Source of the DNA: Rhodospirillales bacterium | GTDB lineage: Bacteria; Pseudomonadota; Alphaproteobacteria; Acetobacterales; Acetobacteraceae | NCBI GenBank assembly: GCA_025352565.1 | Contig: JANXTF010000031.1 | Span: forward strand, 1-64,000 | DNA length: 64,000 nt | Direction: 5' to 3' | In this document: positions 52,871 through 61,537 of the stretch, piece by piece | Layout of the letters: every line of letters starts with the position of its first letter | How positions within the stretch are numbered: the first letter of the stretch is position 1 | Position numbers and translations under genes: made by a program | Notes under the pieces: generated by a model | Database searches by the model: none | The model's input: the letters and a program-made list of their open reading frames with translations, nothing else | What the model was told of the DNA's origin: nothing

Positions 52871-53823
52871 GGCACCCACACGCGCAACAGGGCCTCGATC
52901 TCGTCGGGTGCCTCCCACTGAAGGCGCACGCCGACCGGCCGCACACGGGCGGCGAAAGCGGCGGGGAGGCGGACATGGTCCTTGGGGGTGGTGACGAAAG
53001 CGCCGCCATCCGCCGTCAGGCGGGCGATGTCGGACGCGGTGTAGGGATGGTGGTCCGGGAAGGGCGTGGCGGCGGTAAGGGTGGCGCCGGCCTCGCGCAG
53101 GGAGGCGAAGAACTTCTCCGGACGGCCGATGCCGGCGAAGGCGTGGACGGGGCCGCTGGCCGGGTCGAAATCGGAGCGCAAGGTGGCGCGCAGGATCGGC
53201 AGACCTGGCAACGCGCGGGCGGCGTCCCGCGCGTCCGGGCCGATCATTACGCCAGCGCGGCAGCGGGCGGCGGCGGCGGCGGCGGGCTCGCGCAGCGGGC
53301 CGGCGGGGAGCACCCGGGCATTGCCGAAGCCGGCCTGACCGTCGATCACCAGCAGGCCGCAATCCTGCTGGAGCGTGGGGTTCTGCAGGCCGTCATCCAT
53401 GACGAGGGCCTGGGCGCCGTCCGCGATGGCGGCCCGCGCGGACCGGGCGCGGTCGGCGCCGACATAGGTGGGGGCGAGGCGGGCGAGCAGGACGGCCTCG
53501 TCGCCGATCTCGGCGGCGGAATGCCTCGGCGTCACGCGCAGGGCGCGGTGGCGCCGGCCGCCATGGCCGCGCGTGAGGAACGCCACCGCCACGCCGCGCG
53601 CCTGCAACCGGGCGCCGAGGTCGAGCGCCAGCGTGGTCTTGCCCGAGCCGCCGACCGAGGCGTTGCCGCAGCAGATCACCGGCACCGGCGCGCGCCAGCC
53701 CGGCCGCGCCACGCGCCGCGCGGTGCTGGCCGCGACCAGCCCCGAGAACGGCGCCAGCAGGCGCGGCCAGGGTCCGTGCCCATGTTGCCAAAAGGCGGGC
53801 TGCCAAAAGGTGGGCGGGCGCAT
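52867..53823 (-). CDS. lpxK: tetraacyldisaccharide 4'-kinase
   Basis: 318-residue membrane-associated kinase that phosphorylates the 4' position of the lipid A disaccharide. P-loop: CCGNASVGGSGKTTLALDL; further motifs: FLTRGHGGR, GDEAVLLARLAP, VMDDGLQNPTL, and FPDHHPYTASDI. ATG 53823 overlaps the waaA stop by 1 nt (TGATG). The open frame to 55527 is a shadow of waaA and the DUF374 gene. Confidence 0.94.
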   Translation of the reverse strand: MRPPTFWQPAFWQHGHGPWPRLLAPFSGLVAASTARRVARPGWRAPVPVICCGNASVGGSGKTTLALDLGARLQARGVAVAFLTRGHGGRRHRALRVTPRHSAAEIGDEAVLLARLAPTYVGADRARSARAAIADGAQALVMDDGLQNPTLQQDCGLLVIDGQAGFGNARVLPAGPLREPAAAAAARCRAGVMIGPDARDAARALPGLPILRATLRSDFDPASGPVHAFAGIGRPEKFFASLREAGATLTAATPFPDHHPYTASDIARLTADGGAFVTTPKDHVRLPAAFAARVRPVGVRLQWEAPDEIEALLRVWVP

Positions 53824-55079
53824 CAGGCCATGCCGAGCAGCAGGCGGGCGACCTGTTCGGGCAGTTCCGCCGCGCGGTCGGCGACCGCGATGCCTGACCG
53901 GGAGGCGCGTTGGCGGCGGGCCGGGTCGCGCAGCATCCGGGCGCACCAGTCGGCGAGGTCGGCGGCGGTGGCCACCACGTCCAGCGCGCCGGCCGCACGG
54001 AGCAGGGCGACGGCCTGGCGCTGGTTTTCGGTGTGCGGGCCGATGGCGGTGGCGCAACCGAGACGGGCGGCCTCCAGCGGGTTCTGGCCGCCCATCGGCA
54101 CCAGGCTGCCGCCGATGAAGGCGTGGCCGACGAGGCGGTAATACAGGCCGAGTTCGCCGAGCGTGTCGCCAATCCAGATGGCGGTTGCGGCCGAGGGGTC
54201 CTGCCCGGCCGCCCGGCGGCTCGCGGGCGCGAGGCGCTGGATTTCCGCGCCGCGCTGCGGGTGGCGGGGCACGATGATGGTGAGCAGGGTGGAGAATTCG
54301 GCGAGCAGCGCGGCGTGCGCGGCCAGCACGGCGGGTTCCTCGCCGGGATGGGTGCAGGCGGCGAGCCAGACCGGGCGGTCGCCGATCAGCGCGCGGAGGC
54401 GGGCCAGTTCGGCCGCATCCACCGGCAACGGAGGTGCGGCGAATTTCAGGTTTCCCACCGGCGACACCCGGGCGACGCCAAGCACGCGCAAACGCGCGGC
54501 GTCGGCGTCGGACTGCGCCTGGGCGTGGCGGAAGCCGGCGAACAGGGTGCGCCCGGTGGCGCCCAGCCGGCGCCACCGGGCGAAGCTGGTGGCCGACAGG
54601 CGGGCATTGACCAGCATCGTGGGAATGCCCCGCACTGCGCAGGCGGCCAGCAGGTTGGGCCAGATCTCGCTCTCCACGAAGGCCGCCGCGTCGGGCCGCC
54701 AATGGTCGAGGAACCGAGCGACCCAGGCGGGCACGTCCCACGGCGCGAAACGGTGCAGCACGCGGGCATCGAGGCCCATGGGTGCCAGCCGCGCCGCCAG
54801 CAACGCCGCCGCGTTCACCGTGCCGGTTGTCAGCAGCACATGGGTCTCGCCGGACAGGCGGCCGATGGCGGCGAGCACCGGCAGGATCGAGGTGGTCTCC
54901 CCCACGCTCGCCGCATGCAGCCAGAGCAGTTTCCCGGGCGGGCGCTCGGCGGTCTCGATGCCGCGCCGTTCGGGCAGCCGCGCGGCGCATTCGTGGCCGC
55001 TGCCGACGCGGCGGCGGAGCCACAGGCGCAGCACCGGCGCGGCCAGCGTGGCGGCTGCGGCATAGGCGCGGAACAGCAT
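53823..55079 (-). CDS. waaA: 3-deoxy-D-manno-octulosonic acid transferase
   Basis: 418-residue Kdo transferase (WaaA/KdtA) that adds Kdo to lipid IVA. Motifs: LWLHAASVGETTSILP (general-base Glu), FVESEIWPNLLA, VNARLSATSFARWRR, HPGEEPAVLAAH and GGSLVPMGGQNPLEAARLG (GT30 C-terminal motif). The N-terminal hydrophobic residues suit a membrane anchor. ATG 55079 overlaps the DUF374 stop as TGATG. Confidence 0.94.
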   Translation of the reverse strand: MLFRAYAAAATLAAPVLRLWLRRRVGSGHECAARLPERRGIETAERPPGKLLWLHAASVGETTSILPVLAAIGRLSGETHVLLTTGTVNAAALLAARLAPMGLDARVLHRFAPWDVPAWVARFLDHWRPDAAAFVESEIWPNLLAACAVRGIPTMLVNARLSATSFARWRRLGATGRTLFAGFRHAQAQSDADAARLRVLGVARVSPVGNLKFAAPPLPVDAAELARLRALIGDRPVWLAACTHPGEEPAVLAAHAALLAEFSTLLTIIVPRHPQRGAEIQRLAPASRRAAGQDPSAATAIWIGDTLGELGLYYRLVGHAFIGGSLVPMGGQNPLEAARLGCATAIGPHTENQRQAVALLRAAGALDVVATAADLADWCARMLRDPARRQRASRSGIAVADRAAELPEQVARLLLGMA

Positions 55080-55756
55080 CAGGCGCAGATCCGGTCGGCC
55101 AGGTCGGCGGCTTCGTCGAGCGCCGCCGCGATGGCGGGCAGCGCCGCCTCGGCGTCCGGCCCCACCGCGATGGCGGGCAGGCACACCAGCGCGCCGCGTC
55201 CCCAGGGCAGCGGCAGCACCATGCGGTCCCAGCTTCGCAGCACATGGCGCCGCGTCGTCTGGGCGGCGCAAGGCAGCACCGCCACGCCGGAGACGGCGGC
55301 GAGCCGGGCCACGCCTTGCGCCGCCACGCGGCGCGGGCCGCGCGGGCCATCGGGGGTGATGACGACATGCCCGCCCGCTGCGAGCACCGACAGCATGGCG
55401 CGCATCCCGGCCGAACCGCCGCGCTCCACACCGTTGCGGCGGGAGGAGCCATGCACGGGGCATAGGCCGAACCGCCGCACGATGTCGCCGATGAAACGGC
55501 CGTCGCGGTGGCGGCTGACCAGGACATGCGCGCGCATGTCCGTGCCTCGGCGACGCGCGTCGAGCCACAAGGCGGGCATCAGCGGCAGGCGCTCATGCCA
55601 GAACGCGGCGATCAACGGGGTGTCGGCGCAGGCGGCGAGGTGTTCCTCGCCATGCAGGGTCCATCGCGTGGAGCGCAAGGCGAACGCCAGATAGCGCCCG
55701 ACCACGGCCGCGAGCAACGCCTGCGTGCCAGGTTTCGTCAGCAGGCGTTTGAGCAT
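55079..55756 (-). CDS. DUF374 lysophospholipid acyltransferase-family protein
   Basis: 225 residues. DUF374 pattern: PLIAAFWHERLPLMPAL (the W-H motif), VSRHRDGRFI, HGSSRRNGVERGG, VITPDGPRGPRR and GVARLAAVSGVAVLP. It is commonly encoded next to waaA/lpxK in alphaproteobacteria and is thought to act in lipid A or LPS acylation. ATG 55756. First gene of a seven-gene operon running to the SGNH hydrolase, divergent from the FkbM gene. Confidence 0.9.
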   Translation of the reverse strand: MLKRLLTKPGTQALLAAVVGRYLAFALRSTRWTLHGEEHLAACADTPLIAAFWHERLPLMPALWLDARRRGTDMRAHVLVSRHRDGRFIGDIVRRFGLCPVHGSSRRNGVERGGSAGMRAMLSVLAAGGHVVITPDGPRGPRRVAAQGVARLAAVSGVAVLPCAAQTTRRHVLRSWDRMVLPLPWGRGALVCLPAIAVGPDAEAALPAIAAALDEAADLADRICA

Positions 55757-56005
55757 GGCGTCGCGCAGTGCATGAGACGCGCGGGTAGCATGGGGGATGC
55801 GGTGTGTCGATGAAGCGCGAGGTCCGGCGGCGGTCAGGTCGAAGGCCGGTCAGTTCGAAGGTTTGGTCGGCTCGTGCTTCATGCCTGTTACATACCGATA
55901 AGCGGGTATTCGCATGACTTCGATGCAATCGGGATTTGCCTGAAGCCGCGAGCCGAGCCAAAAATCGAACACGGGCCAATTCAGTCCGGGCCATATCAGC
56001 CAGGG

Positions 56006-57073
56006 ATGCGTGACGTGACAGGTCGAATTCTCGCCGCGCGAAAGTGGCTCGTCGCCGCATTGGGACAATCGGCTCCCCACCCCAATGCTCGCCCTCCCTG
56101 GGAGCGGCCCCCCTGGGAGCGGCCGTACGATCCGTTGGCCGACGCGGATGACATCTTCTATTGTTTCCGCCTGTTGCTGGGGCGTTCCCCAAATCCCGAG
56201 GAGTGGCGCGGTCACGCCTCGCGCGTCGGCGAAAAACTGGACAGCGTCGTCGCCAGCTATGCCGGCAGCCTGGAATTCTCCCGGCGCGGCCTGACGGCGC
56301 AGGACCACATGGGCGGCATCACGCTCGCGGAACTGCCTGGCTTCCGCATCTACGTCGCAGCCGACGACGCGGCGGTCGGCCGTCATGTGCGCGACGACAA
56401 CTACGAGCGCGACGTCACCGCCGTGTTCCGTCGGCTGCTCGCGCCGGGCATGGGCGTGCTCGATATCGGTGCCAACATCGGATATTTCGCCATGCTTTCG
56501 GCCTCCCTGGTGGGCGGGGCAGGCCACGTGCTCGCGATCGAGCCGAATCCGCGCAACGCCCGGATGCTCGAGGCGAGCCGGCGTGCGAACGGCTTCACCC
56601 AGGTCACGCTGTCGCAGACCGCCGCGGGTCCGAACACCGGCCTCCTCGTGCTGCACCGTTCGCACTCGAACGGCACCACCTCCACGCTACCCGAGGGCGT
56701 CGCGGTCCTGCTGGACGCGGAAACGGTGCCATGCGTGCGCCCTGACGCGCTGGTGTCGCCCGACCGTCGGATCGACCTCATCAAGGTGGATGTGGAGGGC
56801 GCCGAGTATCAGGCGCTGCTCGGGTGCGCCGGCATCATCGCGCGCGACCGGCCGACCATCATCAGCGAATTCAGTCCCGATCTGATGGAGGGCATTTCCG
56901 GGATCGACGGGCGCGGGTATTTGAAATGGCTGACCGGGCTCGGCTATGAACTGAGCGTCGTGGAGCCAGATGGCTCGCTGCATGTGGCGCGCAACACGGA
57001 GGATGTCATGGCTGCCTACCAACAGCGTGGAACGGATCACATCGATATCGTGGCCCAGCCAGGCCAACCATGA
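56006..57073 (+). CDS. FkbM-family methyltransferase with N-terminal DUF4214-like segment
   Basis: 355 residues. Residues about 36-95 (DIFYCFRLLLGRSPNPEEW...SLEFSRR) resemble the DUF4214-type repeat of surface-glycan proteins. The SAM domain follows, with GMGVLDIGANIGYFAMLSA, HVLAIEPNPRNARML, IDLIKVDVEGAEYQAL and IISEFSPD, as in FkbM. It probably O-methylates a sugar or glycan. The frame is open upstream to 55874, but ATG 56006 begins the family-like part. A 15-bp near-perfect tandem repeat at 56096-56125 encodes PWERP twice. Confidence 0.85.
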   Translation: MRDVTGRILAARKWLVAALGQSAPHPNARPPWERPPWERPYDPLADADDIFYCFRLLLGRSPNPEEWRGHASRVGEKLDSVVASYAGSLEFSRRGLTAQDHMGGITLAELPGFRIYVAADDAAVGRHVRDDNYERDVTAVFRRLLAPGMGVLDIGANIGYFAMLSASLVGGAGHVLAIEPNPRNARMLEASRRANGFTQVTLSQTAAGPNTGLLVLHRSHSNGTTSTLPEGVAVLLDAETVPCVRPDALVSPDRRIDLIKVDVEGAEYQALLGCAGIIARDRPTIISEFSPDLMEGISGIDGRGYLKWLTGLGYELSVVEPDGSLHVARNTEDVMAAYQQRGTDHIDIVAQPGQP

Positions 57074-57408
57074 CGCGGCGCGAGGCAGCATCGCTTGTCC
57101 TGCTCGGCGCGCTGGCGGCGCCCCTATCGAATGCGGCCGCGGCACCCTCGATGTGCGGGAGGCCGGAGGTGGCCGAACTTGTCCAGCAACATTATAGCCG
57201 GCAGACCGCCCATCTGGCGCTGATCGCGAACACCGCCATCGAAGTGGAGACATCCGGAAATCGCGCGCTCTGCGCCGTGTCCGTGCGAGTCACGCTGTTC
57301 AATCTTCTGGCGGGCAGGCCCTATCCGGAAACCATCGTACAGACGCGTTACTTCGAAATCGAGTCCATCGGCGGCGGGCTGAGGGTCACTTTCGGAGCCG
57401 CGTCGTAA
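57070..57408 (+). CDS. small exported protein, 112 residues, unknown function
   Basis: It starts ATGACG overlapping the FkbM stop by 4 nt, so it is probably translated with it. The N-terminus TRREAASLVLLGALAAPLSN looks like a signal peptide with a Tat-like RRE, cut near AAAA. The mature part has two cysteines (SMCGRPE and ALCAVSV) that could form a disulfide. No family recognised. Confidence 0.7.
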   Translation: MTRREAASLVLLGALAAPLSNAAAAPSMCGRPEVAELVQQHYSRQTAHLALIANTAIEVETSGNRALCAVSVRVTLFNLLAGRPYPETIVQTRYFEIESIGGGLRVTFGAAS

Positions 57409-57547
57409 CGCCTGCCACGCGGCGGAGCCGACGCCGCGTTCTGCCCGAAGCCGCCATGCCGGACAGATGCGCCCATGTCTGGTAGCGCGGCGAGGCGGGC
57501 AGCGTGCCGTCCTGGATCAGCCGCCGCCAGACGCCGCAGGCTGACTA

Positions 57548-57562
57548 ACTGACTGACTGACT
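57548..57562 (+). repeat. ACTG tetranucleotide microsatellite
   Basis: (ACTG)3 plus ACT, extended upstream by an imperfect CTGACTA unit, in the intergenic region before the CaiB operon. It lies just before TTGACA at 57568-57573, a -35-like box without a convincing -10. Confidence 0.7.
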
Positions 57563-57644
57563 TCGGGTTGACAGCATCCCTCAAGCGATCAAACTGGCTT
57601 AAAGACAATAAAAAGCCAGCATGGCTGCAGTTCAGGGGCGACGG

Positions 57645-58892
57645 ATGGCTGGGAAAGAGACTATCGGACCACTTTCCGGACTCCGGGTGCTGGACCTCAG
57701 CCGCGTTCTGGCGGGACCGTTTTGCTCGATGATCCTGGGGGATCTCGGCGCCGAAATCATCAAGGTCGAGGACCCCTCGGGGGGCGATCAAACACGCACC
57801 ATCCCGCCCTTCGTCAATGGCGTCAGCCATTATTTTCTGGCCATCAACCGCAACAAGAAATCGATTGCGGTCGACACGAGATTGCCGGAGGGCCGCGAGG
57901 TGATCCTCGATCTGGTACGGCAATCCGATGTCGTGCTGGAGAATTTCCGGCCCGGCGTGATGGACCGCCTGGGGCTTTCGTTTGAGGTGTTGCGTGCCTT
58001 GAAGCCCGATCTGGTGGTCTGCTCGATCAGCGGTTTTGGGCAAACTGGCAAAATGAGCAACCTGCCGTCGTTCGACCTGATCACCCAGGCGATGAGCGGC
58101 GTCATGAGCATCAACGGCGAGCCTGACGGGCCGCCCACCAAGCTCGGCCTCCCTATGGGCGATATCGGCGGCGGATTGTGGGCCGCGATCGGCGTGCTCG
58201 CCGCGCTCCAGGCGCGCAGCCGCTCCGGCGTCGGCGCGCATATCGATCTCAGCCTGCTCGACGGGCTGGTCGGCCTGATGGGGTATCTGGCGGAGATCTA
58301 TCTCGTCACCGGTGAGAACCCCGCACGGGTCGGCAGCGCGCATCACAGCGTGGTTCCGTACGGCCGTTATCCGGTCAAGGATGGCCATATCGTTCTCGCG
58401 TTGCATGTCGGCACGTTCTGGCGAAAGTTCTGCGGTGCCATCGGCCGATCCGACCTCGCCGATAATCCGAAATACCGCACCACGTCGGACCGGCGGGATA
58501 ATCGCGATGAGCTGGAGGCCATCGTCATCGAGCTCCTGCAAACGCGCACCGCCGAGGAATGGCATGTGGTGCTGCATGACGCCGACGTGCCGCACGGAAC
58601 CGTCAATACCGTCGGCGAGGCGCTGGAGCAGGATGTCATTGCGGAACGCGGATTGGTGCAAACCTACCAACATCCGGTCGCCGGCCCCACCAAGGTGGTG
58701 GGCTCCCCGTTGCGCTTCACCGGGCAGTACGAAGCGGGTCCGATGGCGGCGGCGCCGCTGCTCGGCGAGCACACCGAAGAAATTCTGACCGGGCTGCTCG
58801 GCTACGACGCGGATCGCATCCGCGCCTTGCGCGCGGCAAAGGCCATTCGTCTGGCCGTCGATAGCGGCTTTCCCATTCCAAAGGAAAATTGA
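57645..58892 (+). CDS. CaiB/BaiF (type III) CoA transferase
   Basis: 415 residues. It transfers CoA between carboxylic acids. Family features: GPLSGLRVLDLSRVLAGPFCSM, LGDLGAEIIKVEDPSGGD, NRNKKSIAVD, FRPGVMDRLGL, and the catalytic Asp in LGLPMGDIGGGLWA. ATG 57645 has AGGGG 6 nt upstream; ATG 57621 adds eight residues. First gene of the catabolic operon: its stop is 1 nt before the hydratase gene. Together with the TRAP importer it suggests activation of an imported organic acid to its CoA thioester. Confidence 0.92.
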   Translation: MAGKETIGPLSGLRVLDLSRVLAGPFCSMILGDLGAEIIKVEDPSGGDQTRTIPPFVNGVSHYFLAINRNKKSIAVDTRLPEGREVILDLVRQSDVVLENFRPGVMDRLGLSFEVLRALKPDLVVCSISGFGQTGKMSNLPSFDLITQAMSGVMSINGEPDGPPTKLGLPMGDIGGGLWAAIGVLAALQARSRSGVGAHIDLSLLDGLVGLMGYLAEIYLVTGENPARVGSAHHSVVPYGRYPVKDGHIVLALHVGTFWRKFCGAIGRSDLADNPKYRTTSDRRDNRDELEAIVIELLQTRTAEEWHVVLHDADVPHGTVNTVGEALEQDVIAERGLVQTYQHPVAGPTKVVGSPLRFTGQYEAGPMAAAPLLGEHTEEILTGLLGYDADRIRALRAAKAIRLAVDSGFPIPKEN

Positions 58893-58893
58893 C

Positions 58894-60003
58894 ATGTCTC
58901 TCATCACCGATGAGGAACTGAACCGGTTGCGCGCCAGGATCGGGCAGGTCGTGAGCGTGGCGCAAGCCCCGTATCTGACCGAGGTGACGCGCGACGCCAT
59001 TCGCCACTGGGCGTGGGCGACCGGCGACAAGAACAAGCTTTATCTCGATGAGGCGTATGCCAAGGCGTCGCCGTACGGCGCGCTGCTGTGTCCGCCGAGC
59101 ATGCTGTACGCTTTCAGCCGCATCTCGATCGGCTATCGCGGCGGACTGCCCGGCGTTCACTCCATGTTTGGCGGCTCGTGGTGGCGCTGGCACGAGCCGT
59201 CCGTGGTCGGTGACCGGATCGACGCCGAGGTGACCTTCAAGGATCTGGTGGAATTCCCCAGCCGCTTCGCCGGCCGCATGTTCAAGCAAACGTCCGAGGT
59301 TCGTTTCACCGATCAGACCGGGCGGCGGGTCGCCACCGCCGATGCCTGGGGCATGCGGGTGGGCCGAGCCGAGGCGCGTGAGAAAAAGAAATACGAGGAA
59401 ATCGCCGAGCCGCCGAAATACACCAAGGACGACATCGCACGCATCGCCGCGCTTTATGCCCAGGAGCACTGCCGGGGTGCCACGCCGTTGTATTTCGAGG
59501 ATGTCGAAATTGGCATGGACGTGCCGGAGATCGTCCGCGGCCCCTACACCGCAACCTGTGCCGTGGCGTTCGAGCAGGCCTGGGGCGGCCTGTTCATCTG
59601 GGCGCATGGTTACTGGTTCGACCTGATCTCGCGCCACCCGGCGCTGGGCATCGCCAACGCGATGGGTGTGCCCGAGCCCCCCGAGGCGGTGCATTGGGAC
59701 ACCGAACTCGCCCGCAGCGTCGGCGTCCCGCAGGCCTATGATTACGGGCCCGAACGCATCTCGTGGATGGCCACGATGCTCACCAACTGGATCGGCGATC
59801 ATGGCTTCCTGACCGAACTCTACGGCGAGATGCGGCGCTTCAACATGATCGGCGATATCACCTATTGCCGGGGCCAGGTGACCGAGCGCATTCCGGGCGC
59901 CGATGGCACGGGCACGATCAAGCTGAACATCGAGACCCGCGACCAACGCGACCAGCAGACCGCGAAGGGCTGGGCCAAAATCAGCCTGCCAATGCGCGGT
60001 TGA
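58894..60003 (+). CDS. double hot-dog MaoC-like acyl-CoA hydratase/dehydratase
   Basis: 369 residues. An N-terminal FAS1-type dehydratase hot-dog (VTRDAIRHWAWATGDKNKLY, SMFGGSWWRWHEPSVVGD) is followed by a second, MaoC-like half (LYFEDVEIGMDVPEIVRGPY). It resembles the two-hot-dog hydratases that act on mesaconyl- and related unsaturated acyl-CoAs. The gene order CaiB transferase then this hydratase recalls the mesaconyl-CoA transferase/hydratase pair, but the substrate is unproved. ATG 58894 is 1 nt after the CaiB stop. Confidence 0.82.
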   Translation: MSLITDEELNRLRARIGQVVSVAQAPYLTEVTRDAIRHWAWATGDKNKLYLDEAYAKASPYGALLCPPSMLYAFSRISIGYRGGLPGVHSMFGGSWWRWHEPSVVGDRIDAEVTFKDLVEFPSRFAGRMFKQTSEVRFTDQTGRRVATADAWGMRVGRAEAREKKKYEEIAEPPKYTKDDIARIAALYAQEHCRGATPLYFEDVEIGMDVPEIVRGPYTATCAVAFEQAWGGLFIWAHGYWFDLISRHPALGIANAMGVPEPPEAVHWDTELARSVGVPQAYDYGPERISWMATMLTNWIGDHGFLTELYGEMRRFNMIGDITYCRGQVTERIPGADGTGTIKLNIETRDQRDQQTAKGWAKISLPMRG

Positions 60004-60041
60004 AATCTGTGCCGGAACGCCGCGCTTCACGGGGAAAAGAA

Positions 60042-61049
60042 ATGATCGAGAAAATCCTGACCGCCGTCTTTCTGGCCGGTGCATTGGCGGTTTCGTGGAT
60101 CGGCCCGCGCGCCGAGGCAGCCGATTACACGCTGCGCCTCAATCACACCCTGCCGGCGGCGCATCTTCGCCAGAAAGACGCGGAGTTGTTCCGCACCATG
60201 GTCGCCAAGGTCACGGCCGGACGGGTGGACGTGCAGATTTTCCCCGCCGGGCAGCTTTATAAAAGCGATCAGGGTGCCATCAAGGCGGTGCGCAGCGGCG
60301 CGATCGAGGGCGCCATGGTGACAACCGGCGATCTGGCCCAGTTCGTCCCGGCCTTCAACCTGTACGAAACGCCGTTTCTGATCACCAGCTACGGCCAGCT
60401 CAACGCGGTGCTGGACAGCCCGATCTCGGCGGAAATCCTGGCCAGGCTCGAGCCACTCGGCATCAAGGCGCTGGTCCACACCAACGCCGGCTCCGCCATC
60501 CTGGCCACCCACGCCCGGGCGATCCAGAAGGCCGATGACCTGAAGGGCATGCGCCTGCGCGCTGCCGCCGGGCAGATCCAGATCAAGGCGCTGGAATTGC
60601 TCGGCGCGTCCGCCATTCAGCTGCCCGTCGCCGACATCGCACCGGCGCTGGAACGCGGCACCATCGATGGCCTGCTCACCACGCCGTCGGCCCTGTCGGA
60701 CATGCAAATCGGCAGTATCGCCCGTTACGGCACCTGGACATCGCAGCAGTTCTTTCCGCCAGTGATCGTCGTCAATGCCGCGTGGTGGAACCGCTTGCCT
60801 AATGATCTTCGTGATGCGGTCATGGGAATTCTCAAGGACTTCGAAAGACAGACCCGCGAACTGAACCTCCAGGAAGAGGACAGGGCCATCGCGGCGCTGA
60901 GGGCGCAGGGCGTCAATGTCACCAAGCTGGATCAAGCCGGACTCGAAACCTTCCAGGCCAAGCTGGAGCCGATGCTGGCGCAGGCGCGGCAGCAGATCGG
61001 CCCGGATCTATTCGACCGGGCGCAGAAGGTGATCCAGTCCGCCCAATGA
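60042..61049 (+). CDS. TRAP transporter solute receptor, DctP family
   Basis: 335-residue periplasmic receptor. The signal peptide MIEKILTAVFLAGALAVSWI is cut after AEA. It has YTLRLNHTLPAAHLRQKDAELF, GRVDVQIFPAGQLYKSDQGA, the conserved LKGMRLRAAAGQIQ with the carboxylate-binding Arg, and PPVIVVNAAWWNRLP. GGGGAAAAG precedes ATG 60042; the longer frame back to 59763 is a shadow. It feeds an organic acid to DctQM. Confidence 0.92.
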   Translation: MIEKILTAVFLAGALAVSWIGPRAEAADYTLRLNHTLPAAHLRQKDAELFRTMVAKVTAGRVDVQIFPAGQLYKSDQGAIKAVRSGAIEGAMVTTGDLAQFVPAFNLYETPFLITSYGQLNAVLDSPISAEILARLEPLGIKALVHTNAGSAILATHARAIQKADDLKGMRLRAAAGQIQIKALELLGASAIQLPVADIAPALERGTIDGLLTTPSALSDMQIGSIARYGTWTSQQFFPPVIVVNAAWWNRLPNDLRDAVMGILKDFERQTRELNLQEEDRAIAALRAQGVNVTKLDQAGLETFQAKLEPMLAQARQQIGPDLFDRAQKVIQSAQ

Positions 61050-61537
61050 CGCCGAACGCGGCGGCGCAACTCCCCTCCCGCATCAGGGCTGCCTGCGACT
61101 ACCTCGCGGCGGCTGCGATGGCAGCCGCGATGATCATCGTGGCCGTCGTGGCGATCTTGAGAAACGTGGCGGGCTTCACGCCGATCTGGACCGAGCCGGT
61201 CGTCGGACTGCTTGTATTTGTCTCGGTCTGCGCCGCCATTCCGGCCGGGCTGCGCGATGGCGTGCATGTCTCTATGCATATCCTGGACCGGATGGGCGAA
61301 AAGGTTCTGCACGTGCGCGACATCATAGGGCAGGCGCTGAGCGTGCTGCTGGGGCTGGCGGTGTTCGTGTCCGCGGCCATCTACGCCGAGGACATGTTCG
61401 CCATTGACCTGACCGATTACGCCGGCATCCCGGACGGCCTGCCGGCGCTGGTCGGCGCGCTGTTCGGCCTGATCCTGGCGGTGGTTTCACTGGCTAAGTT
61501 CAGGGACATCCTCCGGCGCACGGACGCGGCGCGATGA
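61046..61537 (+). CDS. TRAP transporter small membrane subunit, DctQ family
   Basis: 163 residues with four hydrophobic helices and the family motif PIWTEPVVGLLVFVSVCAAI. ATG 61046 overlaps the receptor stop as ATGA. It pairs with DctM. Confidence 0.9.
   Translation: MTPNAAAQLPSRIRAACDYLAAAAMAAAMIIVAVVAILRNVAGFTPIWTEPVVGLLVFVSVCAAIPAGLRDGVHVSMHILDRMGEKVLHVRDIIGQALSVLLGLAVFVSAAIYAEDMFAIDLTDYAGIPDGLPALVGALFGLILAVVSLAKFRDILRRTDAAR

Noticed and set aside
53910-55694. 594-residue plus-strand open frame opposite waaA and the DUF374 gene
   Set aside because: Shadow frame; the minus strand has clear Kdo-transferase and DUF374 motifs.
56096-56125. 15-bp tandem repeat considered as a CRISPR or regulatory repeat
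   Set aside because: Only two copies, inside the FkbM coding frame, encoding a PWERP repeat.
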